DNA of 64,000 nucleotides from Magnolia sinica (taxonomy: Eukaryota > Streptophyta > Magnoliopsida > Magnoliales > Magnoliaceae): assembly GCF_029962835.1 (NCBI RefSeq), contig NC_080578.1:104263759-104327758 (forward strand), read 5' to 3'. The translations under genes and the position numbers were made by a program. The number at the start of each line of letters is the position of its first letter. Position 1 is the first letter of the stretch. Under the pieces are notes generated by a model that worked only from the letters and a program-made list of their open reading frames with translations, was not told where the DNA came from and searched no databases. Below are positions 23,367 to 34,434 of this stretch, piece by piece.

Positions 23367-25277
23367 ATGGCGGGAATGCTACCAGGAGTGGAGGTGGCCC
23401 GAAAGAGAAGGATCCACCATCACCATCTCGATAATACGCGCGAGCCTTGTTTTCTGCGTTCACGTATCGTACCGTCGACAACGACGGCCATGGACGAAAC
23501 TGCCCTCAAAGCCCGTACAAGGCTCGAAGAAAAGCTCCGAGGCATTGGTCACAGGTCCATCCTCTCTCTCCCATCTCTCCATTGTAGCCTTTTATTTTGA
23601 TTACGATCCGACGGTTCCGATTATTCGGGGCTGACCGAGATTCGATGCGGGTGAATAGCTAGGGCGTTCATCAGTTTCGGGGGGAGATGTCGGAATGTGA
23701 TCTCAAAAATGAGGTGGATCCAAAACTTAAATCACCACGCCATGAAAAACAGTACTGGAGATGGAAATACCGACCGTTGAAACCTTCATAAGGCCCACCT
23801 TGATCTATATATGCCATCCAATCCATTCATAAGGATGTACGGAATAGACGAATATCATCCCGATCCGAAACCTCTATGGATAGAAGTAAGGTTTTGATGG
23901 TGAGCGTTCAATCCCCACTGCTTCCTTTGGTGGGGCTCACGTTAGTTTTTGATCCGTTTCATTTTTTTTTTCGGCCATGATGAAACTGATGGACGGTATG
24001 GATTTCACACAGACATCTAGGTGGGGCCCACAGAGCTTTGGGTTACATGCTCTCCTCGTGGCTGGGCTTACACGCAACTCGCACCCACGTTTAGCGTAGC
24101 GCACTTAAACGAGCGACGGGTGGTGGGATCAGTTTGGACGGAAGCGGAATCGGTACAAACTCGGTTCGTTGCAGCGTACTGAGTAAAGTATGTGGATATG
24201 AGCCCCAAATTGAAGCATAAAACCTCAATTGGAACACATCACAAGAAAGAGAGAGAGGATAATGACGTCTCCACCGTTGAAATCTTCCTAGGGCCCACAG
24301 TAAAATTTATATGTCATCCAACCTGCTCACTAGGTCACAAACGCGTGGATGATGGGAAAAAACAAATATCAGCTTCATCTAAAACTTCTGTGGCCCCACG
24401 AAGTCTTCAACAGTAGGTGTTCAATTCACACTGTTTCCTGTGGTGTGGTCCATTTGATATTTGAATATACTTCACTTTTGGGTATCATGCTAAAATGAGC
24501 TTTTAAAACGGATGGACGGTATGGATAAAACATCCACGCCTTCTATCCATTTTGCCAGCCCATTCAGGATTACATATGGTCGAAGAGGTCACGTGTGTTT
24601 GTTGCAACCACTTCTCATTCCTCAGAAAAGCTGTTGTATCCTTTTTCTCAAAAAATGAGTTTACAGGGAGGTTGGAATTGACCATCGAGCACACACATGT
24701 TCATATGTTCCATGTTTTTGAAAATCCAAACCGCTTATCAAATTCATCATCATAGAAATCCCATTCTGCTGAAATTTCAATCGAGCTGGACACCTGAGTG
24801 GGCTACAATCTTACCAAGATGGCATTGATCATAAGCTTAAATCCAGCTGTTGGTATGCTTCTGGTCAGGAGAAAATGTGTTTATAACCCATTATCAATGA
24901 CACCCAAACACGCCCTTAGCTTACAACTTGCATTTCGCTTTACTCTTATCATGTATGCCAGCTCTACTAGCATCCTGACCTTGCATTGCTTTCTTAATGA
25001 CAGATGGAGTAAAAACCAGCCTAGCAAAGATGGAGAGTCGGACCATGAAGCCGGTGCAAGCAAAGCTGGTGTGGGCGCGGTGAGAATGGAAATGACGATT
25101 CATGTGGACAGAAGGAATTCAGAGAAAGTGGTGTGTGCTGTTTGCCTGGATGAGATCCGGGCCAGACAGATGGTGATAAACCTCCCATGTTCCCACACCT
25201 ACCACTCTCATTGCCTTCTACCATGGCTCAATGTTCATTCACATTGCCCTTATTGTAGGACCAATGTTCAATCTTGA
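23367..25277 (+). CDS. RING-H2 E3 ubiquitin ligase, tandem copy 2 (two exons)
   Basis: Join 23367-23554 and 25004-25277: 462 nt, 153 aa, with the shortest intron of the array (1449 bp). The donor ACAG|GTCCAT and acceptor GACAG|A keep the phase-2 junction. The eight zinc ligands are at 107, 110, 125, 127, 130, 133, 144 and 147, and the RING is identical to that of copies 3 and 4. Its own differences lie in exon 1 and the linker: V35 where others have A or S, H62 instead of Y at the last full codon of exon 1, A88 in the linker, and T94. No frameshift or stop, so it looks functional. Role as for copy 1: ubiquitin transfer with an unknown E2 and substrate. The protein has no signal peptide or membrane segment, which suggests a soluble protein. 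Confidence 0.87.
24593..24914. mobile_element. Intronic MITE-like element, gene copy 2
   Basis: Orthologous to the element in copy 1: GTGTGTTTG left, ACACCCAAACACG right. It has the same distance to the exon 2 acceptor. Confidence 0.45.
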
Positions 25278-25827
25278 TATTTCGTTAATGTGCTGGTCCA
25301 TTTCTTTTGATGGGTTGATTTTATTAGTTGACCATCGAGGTTCATGGCACCCTCTTTGACTGTACCCTTATTCTATTATATTTTCAATACATGTCTTATT
25401 TTTTGTACCTATAATTTTATTAATTATAAAGAAGTTTATTTTTTCTAAACAAACAAGCTAAAATATAGGACAACTGCTTTATAAGTCATGTTGTGTAGCA
25501 CCCAATCTATTTGGGAGGGAGAAATCTGGTGTACCTTATTAGCTTGAGCCATTGGAAATGACGTGGACTAATGAAACCCGACGGCATTGAAATTTCTTGT
25601 GCCTTCAACACAAACGATCCACACTCAATTATAATTTATAAAGAACTTATATATCAATTAGGTTCGGGTTGGGTCGGGGAGCCTGATACCTCAACCAAAG
25701 CCCGACCCAAGTTTTATTATGTTGGTATTTGTATAGCCCAAGTTTGACACCGAACCCAATACATCCTACCCAAGCCCAAGTCTGACACCGAACCCAATAC
25801 ATCCTGCCCAAGCCCAAGTCAGGTTCA
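25278..25827 (+). other. 3' flank of gene copy 2
   Basis: Shared with copies 3 and 4: 'ggttgattttattag', 'ttctattata', 'gttgtgtagca', 'caatctatttgggag'. It likely contains the 3' untranslated region; the poly(A) site cannot be placed. Near 25735-25815 a roughly 43-bp unit ('gacaccgaacccaataca' core) is present twice in tandem, where copy 4 has it once (53560-53600). Confidence 0.55.
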
Positions 25828-25835
25828 GCCCTAGT

Positions 25836-26551
25836 TAGGGGTGTACATCGAGTCGAACCGAGTCGAGCTGGTCTTAGCTCGACTCGGCTCAAACAGTGGC
25901 TGGCCTTAGCTTGAACTCGGCTCGGCTTGGTCCTCGAGCCTGACTGGCCAACTCGGCTAGGTCGGTCAGCAGCTCAGGCTAGCTCGGGCGGAGTTCGAGC
26001 CAAGATCAAGCTGAGTACGCCATTAAGGCATTTCCACAAACACCTAAACTGCAACTTCAAAACCCCCTTGTTTTACAAACAAAGGCAATGGTTTTACAGG
26101 TATTTTCTCAAACACCTTTTAAGTAACATAAAAACCTTAGTAATAATAATAATAATAAAACAAAGAAAAAAGGTATTTGTTTCATGTACATACCTTCCTT
26201 GCCACCAACCAAACCTTCCTTGCCACCTTGTCACCAGCCAAACCTTCCTTGCCAACAGCCAATCCTTCCTTCCCACCAGCCACATTTCGTTGAGTCATTT
26301 TATCAAACAGTTGGTGAACAACATCAATGGCAAAGTAACCGAGTCACCAAACTAGTTCGATCCGAGTTCGATTCGAGCTGGAATCGATACGAGTCGAGCT
26401 GTGGCCTGCTCGAACTTAGCTCGAACTCATTTTCGAGCTCAAAAAATTAGCTCCACTTGGCTCGAACTCAGCTTCGCACCGAATCGAATCAAGCTTTTTC
26501 AAGTTGAGTCGAGCGAGCTAACCAAGCTAGCTCGGTTCGTGTACACCCCTA
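25836..26551. mobile_element. hAT-type MITE with perfect 8-bp target duplication
   Basis: The 716-bp element begins TAGGGGTGTACA and ends TGTACACCCCTA, a perfect 12-bp inverted repeat. The 8-bp repeat GCCCTAGT flanks it at 25828-25835 and 26552-26559. The 3' flank of gene copy 4 has a single 'gctctagt' between the same flanks (about 53613-53620), i.e. the empty site. The interior is 'gagtcgagct' and 'gctcgaactc' phrases with a small minisatellite of 'aaccttccttgccacc' units (26205-26285) and an (AAT)n run. No transposase. Confidence 0.92.
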
Positions 26552-26559
26552 GCCCTAGT

Positions 26560-27080
26560 GCCACCAAGCTTTAGAACTATGATTGGACTGACCTCATTTT
26601 TACACAATCCCAAATGGCAGCAGATTCACTCGGGCCAAGAACACGGAGCCCACATTAATGTATTTGTTGCATATTTTCAGATCGTAGATTTAAATCTCAA
26701 GTGGACTACACCACAGGAAACAGTGTTGATTGACTATTAAAAACTTCTTGTGAGTCACAAAAGTTTTTAACCAAGATTATATATTTTTTTCATTAATCTA
26801 GGTTTGTGTGACCTTACAAACAGATTGGATTGAAACATAAACCTTGTGATGGCCCTACGAAGTTTTTAATGGTGGACGTTCAGCCACCACTGTTTTTAGT
26901 AGTGTGGCCCACTGAGATTTGAATCTGCCTATTTCTCAGAATCATGTCACAATGATCTAGAATAATGGATGGACGGTGTGGATATATAAAAAAATACATC
27001 AAGGTGGGCCCCACGATGGCTGCCTGACCAAACTTAGCCTTACTTAGACCTTTCTAAATCCACTCCACATAGAAAAGGAT
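26560..27080. repeat. Beta MITE-like block, copy 2
   Basis: Same order as 17725-18250: 'cacattaatgtatttgttgc', 'accacaggaaacagtg', 'ggatggacggtgtggatata'. No gene. Confidence 0.6.
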
Positions 27081-28024
27081 GCCATTAGCTACTGACAGGT
27101 TGAGTAGCCACACTTGCTACTGAAGTGACATCACCAAGTTCTGTGCATCTAACCATGATGTATGTTTTGTATCCATACCGTCCATTCATTTGGAGATATC
27201 ATTTTCGGATCAATTGTAATTACCATGTAAATGAGTAATGATTATTTATATAGGTAATTACCGCATCTTTTGTAAGGTCCGTATCTTAGACCGTACCATT
27301 CCTTAGACTCTCGCGGTCCTCCCGGTCAAATTCCAGCAAACCGCGACCTGTAATTGACATTTGCATGCGACCCTGAGTCGCATCTCGTAGATCTGAGTCA
27401 GCTCGACTCGAAACTTGTACCATCGTGACCGCACTGTCGCCGCGGTTATAACGCTGCGTCTTACGCACCGATGCGATACCCAAGCTAGGAGTTGTGGGCC
27501 CGCGTATATTTCGAAGAAATGTCGCGCGTTGTGAATTCTGAGAGAATCCCTACCAAACATTACATCAATCAATCAATCAATCAAGTCAAGTACAACCCAT
27601 ACCTTATCCATCCCTCTCTTATCCAAGGTCAACAACACTCATACTTAGCCATTCCTTTCTTACCTACAAGTCAATGAGACCCATGCTTCCTATGTCATAC
27701 ACACCACTCCTCTCTCTAATTTCTCACTCCATTCCATGCTACCAAAGAGAGGAATTGTCCAAGCATTTCAATGGAGAAGGAGAACCTAGGAGTGGCCCAC
27801 TTCCTACCCCTCTCATCTCTCATCCTAGTCATTCAATATCCATCATCTTATATCAAAGTTAAAGCTAAGGAGTTAAGGAAGCCTAGGGATCAAGAAGGAG
27901 TGATATAGGTGGGTGATCTACCCTTGATTTTCATTTGAGGGTCCACTTATGATGGGACCCATTTTGATGTATGTGTTGTGAACATAGAGGGGCCCATAGT
28001 GGTAGGGTCCCTCCACTACCCCCG

Positions 28025-31000
28025 TGTGAGACCCGATCCGAGTTTGCAGGTGTGCATATGTGTGTGTGAGTATGCATTCCGTCCATCTTGATCCCGCGAT
28101 CCTACCGGTCAAATTTCGGTGACCTGTAACCCTTGGATAGTGTTTGCGGTCATCCGTGAGCCCAGTCGTGAAGACCCAACTCGGATCGAGTTGAGACCTA
28201 TGCCATTGTGACCGCATCGTCGCCGCGGTTCCAACGATGCATCTTGTGTGTCCATCCGATGTGTGGATCATAAGTTATGTGCATCTCATTTGTAACCTTT
28301 GAGCATGATCATGTGGCCCACCTAGTGTGGAGGGCACATTTTTCAAGGTGGCCACCCTCTTTTGTGTAAATTCCAATACACACTACCCATACACTACCTA
28401 AACCCCTAAATCCTACACCACCCACCACCCACACACTATCCATCCCTACTCTAGCCTAGCAATATAGTTTATATCACCATAGGCTATGATGATTTTTCTC
28501 TTATCTAGGAGAGAGAGTGATGATTACTTTTCTTCTCTCTCTTTTCTAGCAATTTCCATACTCTCCCTCTCATTTCTCTCTACTCTCTTCTCTCTTTCTT
28601 TCTCTCTTAGAAAAAAAATTCAACCCCATTTTTCCTCTTCTCTAGCCCATTCTCCCTCAAATCCCCTCTCATCTAACCTTTAATAATCCATCTCACCCAT
28701 TGAAACATGTCCCTTGGAGCATAAAGAGAAGATTGATGTAACTTTGGAGTGGGATCCATTAAGGTAGGTGATTATAATTTCTAATCTTGTTTTCTACCCT
28801 TTGATCTTATTTTTCTTCCTAGATGGATCATGTGGGACCCACCAATCCATGGTGGGGATCCCATTTGATCCCATGTATGTGGCCCTTTGGCCCATCCTAC
28901 ATGCATGTCATGATCCATGATGGGGCCATTCTCTATGGACCCCATCATGATGTATTTAATGATCCACTCCATCTTAAGGTCATCTAGACCCTAGGGATCA
29001 TGTTGGGATGCCATCCCAACCATCCATAACAATTATAGATCATGCATGTAGTGATTTTATGTTGCATGTACAATCAATGTAGTTGTATGGGTATGATTCA
29101 CTCTTGGGAGAGCCCACTAGTGGCGGGGCCCTACCCCCATGGCCGGATTACTCCCTTTTCTTCTTCTCTTTTTTCTTATGTATAGATGATAATGTGTGTG
29201 TGGCCCATTTAGTGGGCCTTGGATGTCCCAAAATAAATAAAAAATAAAAATCCAGCAAGGTGGGATGCCCTTACCACCCAACTCTATGATTATTGGACAC
29301 CTTAATCAATGCATGCAAGTGTCCTAGTCCTAGTATGTGATCTGGACTTATGTGGGGCCCACTGAGGAAGGCCACACACCCTTTTTATGGCTGAGATTAA
29401 CCTGGACTGTTGCATGGATTGTCATGTTCAATCTTTGGCATGGATTTTTGGATCATGATTGTCATTATTTTCTTTATAAGTATGGGGTGTAATGAGAAGG
29501 TGTGGACCCCACCATGAGGTGTGATGGGTCATACCTTAGATGGTCCATGATATGGTACCCAAAAAGGAGGCCCATAGGGGTGGGCGGTCCACCTTGTTGG
29601 GCTGTCCAACCTACATGTATGGAGGGAAAACATACACTTCAGCTTGGTTTCTCTGAAGGATGGGCCACTTTTATGGATCCCACCTTACTTTATTTTATGA
29701 AGAAAATACTAAACCTCCATTTTTCCCCTCTTGGATGAAGGTTGGGCCCACCTTATTGGGTAAACAATGCATGGACAGCAACATCTCTTCCTGGACAGAT
29801 TGAAATTCCTAATTTAATTAAAATATTTATGAGTATCCAAAAATCATAAAATTTTTCAGAGGAGTGTTTCACTCATGTTAGGACCCACCTACAAAATTTG
29901 GGGGCCAATGGACACCTGTACACACCATGGTGGTGGATGGACCGGCCCATTACAATATGGTGTCCAGATCAGTCCGATTTTCTGGACAGTCTGTTTCATT
30001 TAAATAAATTAAAATATTTTTAAGTGTTCAAAAATTCTGAAATTTTGTGAGGATGTGACTCACCTATAGAAGTGTCACTCTACAAAATTTTAGGCCCAAC
30101 AGACAATCGAACTGACTATGGTGCGGCCTGCAAATTCGGGTCAGTTTGGGCCAAATACCCAGGCCCATATGGGACGCCCCATGTGGGCTACCTGCTGGAC
30201 TTTGGTCTAGCAGTGTGGCCCACCTACTCCCTTGTGTAGTATGATGTAACCCTATGTGGTGGGGCCCTCTAACTTGATAGCTGGACCACTTGGGCTGATG
30301 TCCTAATAAAATGAAACAATTACTGGACTCCAATAAGCCCATAAACCTGTTGGGTTAAAAATCCAGCAACTTGTTATAATTATGATTGGCCTTTGGGATG
30401 AAATTTTGAGGAGTGGGGCCCACCACATTGTGAAGATCTTAGAGAGAATAATTTATACCTTTGGTTCCTTAAATGTTGGGCTTGATAAATGCACTTTTGA
30501 GGTCCACCACAGTTGAATTTAATCGAGTCCATGGATGTAGCTGGTTGTTGAATTCTTTAGGCCCAATTGGGCTAGAACTTTCCAGATAGGCCCATTGAAC
30601 TCTTGGGCCATTTTTACCATACTATTGTGTTGGGTTAGTGGGCTGGATTACACAAGTAGATAGGCCCTTGGTTGCCCACCAAATCAACTTTAATACTTGG
30701 GCCGGGTTGTAGGCCCAACTTACTTGACTAAGAGCATGACATTTGCCCATATGGTTTGAGCAATGGGCTGCCTATTAGGCCACCTCAATATATGGGATTA
30801 GTGGCCTTTATGTTGGGCCTTAACCTTTCCCCTATGGGCCCATAACGATATATATGGGTTGGGCTATATGTGTTTCCCTTGGACCCATGTTGTAGATAGG
30901 CCTTGGGCCGCCTTTCTGAAGCCCAACATGAGTATTTGTGATATGATTATGGCTGCTCGTTTCTTATTTCTGATGTTGCGTGGGCCTTGGGCCTTGATCC

Positions 31001-32564
31001 ATGATCAATTAGAGATGGGCTAACTCTTGGGGACCAATTGTGGTTGGATGTCCACATTGGTGGCCCTAAGGTAGGCCCATGAGCTTCTATATGTGGTTAA
31101 AGGCCCACCATAGACTCTTGCTAGGCCCGTTTCATGTATGTAGGCCTATGCCATTAGTCTCGTGGTCCTTAGTCTCGTGGGCTACCCCAGGTGTATGGGC
31201 CCCCACTAGAGGTTGTATTCCTTATGAGGAATTGGTTAAGTACTTAGACCCTTCATAGTTAGGTAGAGAGTTCATCTTCACCTCATCGGCACCCCTATTT
31301 ATCTTCATGAGCCACTCCCATACGCATCATATGCATGCTTGGTTGAGGTATGATTGGTCATGGCTGTGTCATTATATAGGACATGTTGCTATCTCCCCAA
31401 GAGATGGATGCCTGAAATTGATGCATGGGTGATTGTGTGATTCATGCATCTGGCATTGCATAGCTTGTGGATATCCGTCCTTACTTCATCAGGGCTTTGC
31501 CTCCACAGGGATATTCGTGGATGGCCGTATGTGTGGACACCGAAAATATTAATTGAGCATACCGGGTGCATAGGATGCCCATGGGTGATATTTTCAAAAC
31601 TTCCATAGTACCAAGGATCTGCTCCAACGCCGTGACCAGGTGGAATACATGAGCGCACGAGGGCCTTATACCATTAGGCCGCGACTCCCACTGTCGTGTA
31701 GTCGGTTGGATAGGGGTGTGGCCTTACCTGCCTGGTGTGAGGAGGCATTGCTAGGCTGAGTCTGACTAGCTCGTAAATGGGTCCGCTACCTTCAGGCCTT
31801 GTTGGTGATTGGTTGTCCACAGGCGGGTAGTGAGGTCTCTTATGCTCGTTTGACTGTGCGGGGTCTGCAGAGCGGCAGTCATTCAACAGTGTAATGGACC
31901 CCGGTGATTTTCTTATGATTGAAAATGCACTTGACTTATGGTTTGGATATGAGCACTGACATTACTTGCATCGCAATTGCATTGGCTGTACAAGCCCCCC
32001 TTTCATACATTGCCTTGGTATGGCACCCATTACTTATTGCATTGCGTTCATGGTAAGCCTTGGTAAGACTAGTGATATGTTCATTGATTATGCTTCTCTC
32101 CTTATACCTCCTTCTATTTTTCTGTGCACCATTGTCACACACTTACACCACCCTCTAAGCTTCTATAAGCTTATGCACGATTGATGCGTGTAGGAGACTC
32201 TAGGTAGGCGCCGTAGCAGCAGAGCGTGGAGTAGAGTTGAGTAGTGAGGACTCCAGTGTTACTGATTTCTCTCTCTTTTCCTTTTATTCTCATGTATGTC
32301 CTTTTGAACCTTTTGGATGATTATAAAAGTTCAAATTTTTAGTGGATTTTGCGATGTGTGCCTTTGTTATTCTCAGATATACTTGCTGTGATCTTGGGTA
32401 TGCTCGTATTGAAAATGATTATACTGTTATGAAAATCCTCCTTGTAGGATCCCAGGATCGGAACCTACCTCAGGAGCCGAGAATGGGGTACTACGGAGGC
32501 TGTTGCGGCCAGAACCAGCCATCGGGTTCCTTGTGAGTCCGGTTACCGAGTTTGGGGCGTGACA
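28025..32564. mobile_element. Second long LTR-like element nested in the first
   Basis: 4540 bp from TGTGAGACCCGATCCGAG to GGGGCGTGACA. The 5-bp repeat CCCCG flanks it at 28020-28024 and 32565-32569. Its ends and interior match the outer element at a distance: the 'gtcgccgcggtt' block (27433 and 28218), the 'cctccacagg' to 'gggtccgctac' block (31500-31790 and 34680-34970), the 'acacttacaccaccctctaag' phrase (32138 and 35621), and the closing 'gagccgagaatggggta' block (32475 and 35920). No coding frame of useful length. Same family, same orientation, inserted into an older copy. Confidence 0.85.
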
Positions 32565-32568
32565 CCCC

Positions 32569-32569
<1 letters not shown>

Positions 32570-32613
<44 letters not shown>
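32570..32613. repeat. (CT)n microsatellite
   Basis: About 22 uninterrupted CT dinucleotides directly after the nested element's right target duplication, so it belongs to the outer element. Confidence 0.95.
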
Positions 32614-32615
<2 letters not shown>

Positions 32616-32789
32616 CTATCTTGTGGCCCACCTGATGTATGTGAGAGGACCCAGACCGTCCAGCAACAAGGGCGCCCTTGCTGTCCAGGTTGCTGGACAT
32701 CCAGCAGTCCCACAGACTGTGATGTAGGGAATTATGTACATGGGCGTGGTCTCGGGGTCGAGTGACTCGCCCTGGTGGACCCCACTTGA

Positions 32790-34130
32790 ATGTATGTGAT
32801 CTACGTCCACACCGTCCATCCAGTTTGGGCAGATCTCGGGCCCACCCTGGTGACGTGCCCCATCCAGGGTCGTCCGTTCATTGGGCGTCCAGCTCCCTGG
32901 ATGAAGTAAAAATACAAATATCATCTCTTCCTATAGCTGGTGGGTCGCACACATGTGGACCCACCTGATGCATGTTTTTCATCCATGCCATCTACCATCC
33001 ATAGGACGATGGAGCCTACCTTGATAAATGCATTATCCTCACCATCCAGCATTTGGACGGTGAGGCCCCATGATGTATTTGTTGTATCTGCACCATCCCA
33101 ATGGACGGTGGGCCCCGTGATGTATTTGTTGCATCTCCACCGTCTGACGTGGACGGTGGGACTCACCCAGATGCATGCGTGATTCATCCACGCCGTCCAT
33201 CTATGAGGACCACCATGAGATAGGTGTTATATCCCATCGTCCATTTGAACGGTTGGGACCCCACCTATATGGCTGTTGTTTGACGTCAGTAGTTCTGAGG
33301 GTCTGATCATGAGCAGGTGTTATATCCAAACCGTCCGTTCGTTTAGGGACATGGACCCCATCTCCTAATGTATATGTTTTATCCACACCGTCCATCTGCT
33401 GTTGTGGGGCCAGATGTGACGTATGGGTCCTATCCACATTGTCCAGCAATCTGGATGGTAGGACCCACCTTGAATGTATGTGTTTCGTCCCTGCTGAGGG
33501 ACGCACCATGATGTACGACCCTCATCCTCACCATCCAGATTTCTGGACGGTCGGAGCCCACCTTGATAATGTGTGTGGAATCCACTCCGTCCACCTAGTT
33601 CCAAATTATTTTAAGGCCTACGCCAAAGCAGTCAGGCCCACCTACTATTGGACTTGTGTCCAACAGCAGCCGGGCTGAGGCCCACCATGATATATGTTTT
33701 ATCCCTGCCGTCCATCAGTTTTCAGGCCCACCATGATATATGTTTTATCCTTGCCGTCCATCAGTTTTCAGGCCCACCAGAGGCATGTGTTTTATCAGGC
33801 CCACTTGCTGATTGATTGAAGCCCATGAGATGTGGCCCATTGTGATGTATATTAGGCCTGTGTGAGAGGCCCATTGTGATGTATTTACAACCCATATATG
33901 AGGCCCAATGTGATGTATTTATGGCCTATTGATGAGGCCCAATATGATGTATATGTCGTCCTTGTGATGCGGCCCACTTGATGTATATAAGGCCCATTAT
34001 TGCGTCTCATGTATTGCGACTCATTTGATGTATATGAGGCCCATGTATTGCAGCACGTTATGATGTAGATGAGGTCCATGAGCGAGGCTCAATACGATGC
34101 ATATGTAACCCATAAGTGAGGCCCCACTAT
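32790..34130. repeat. Degenerate arrays of GGCCCACC...GATGTAT phrases
   Basis: From about 32790 to 33770 a unit of roughly 55-75 bp recurs ('ggacggtgggacccacc', 'ttgatgtatgtg', 'atccacaccgtccat'). The pair at 33675-33770 is nearly identical (about 49 bp each). From about 33790 to 34110 a shorter 30-33-bp unit follows ('gaggcccaatgtgatgtatt'). All lie in the outer LTR-like element and create spurious open frames on both strands. Confidence 0.65.
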
Positions 34131-34244
34131 CCGTTTGGTTCTATGTGGGCAACTCCTTGGGAGTAATATTGGTTAAATGTCCACATTGATGGGCGATGAT
34201 GGTTAAATGTCCACATTGTGACCTTCCCTTAGGCCCTTTATTAG

Positions 34245-34434
34245 GCCGATTATCGATACTGATTATCGGTGCCGATTATCGACGCCGATTATCGGTGCCA
34301 ATTATCAATACTGTATCAGCCCTGATTATCAATGCTAATTATCGATGCCGATTATCAAGGTCGATGTTGATCATCGATTCTGATTATCAAGGTCGATTAT
34401 CGATGTTGATTATTGGTGTCAGTTATCGATACCA
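34245..34434. repeat. 13-bp minisatellite, GATTATCGRTGCC consensus
   Basis: About 14 degenerate units: 'gattatcgatact', 'gattatcggtgcc', 'gattatcgacgcc', 'aattatcaatact' and so on, with two longer spacers. The core GATTATCG is close to GATA/evening-element-like motifs, but nothing else supports a regulatory role. Confidence 0.85.

Noticed and set aside
32488-32700. Minus-strand protein with repeated Arg-Glu
   Set aside because: It is the (CT)n microsatellite translated in reverse.
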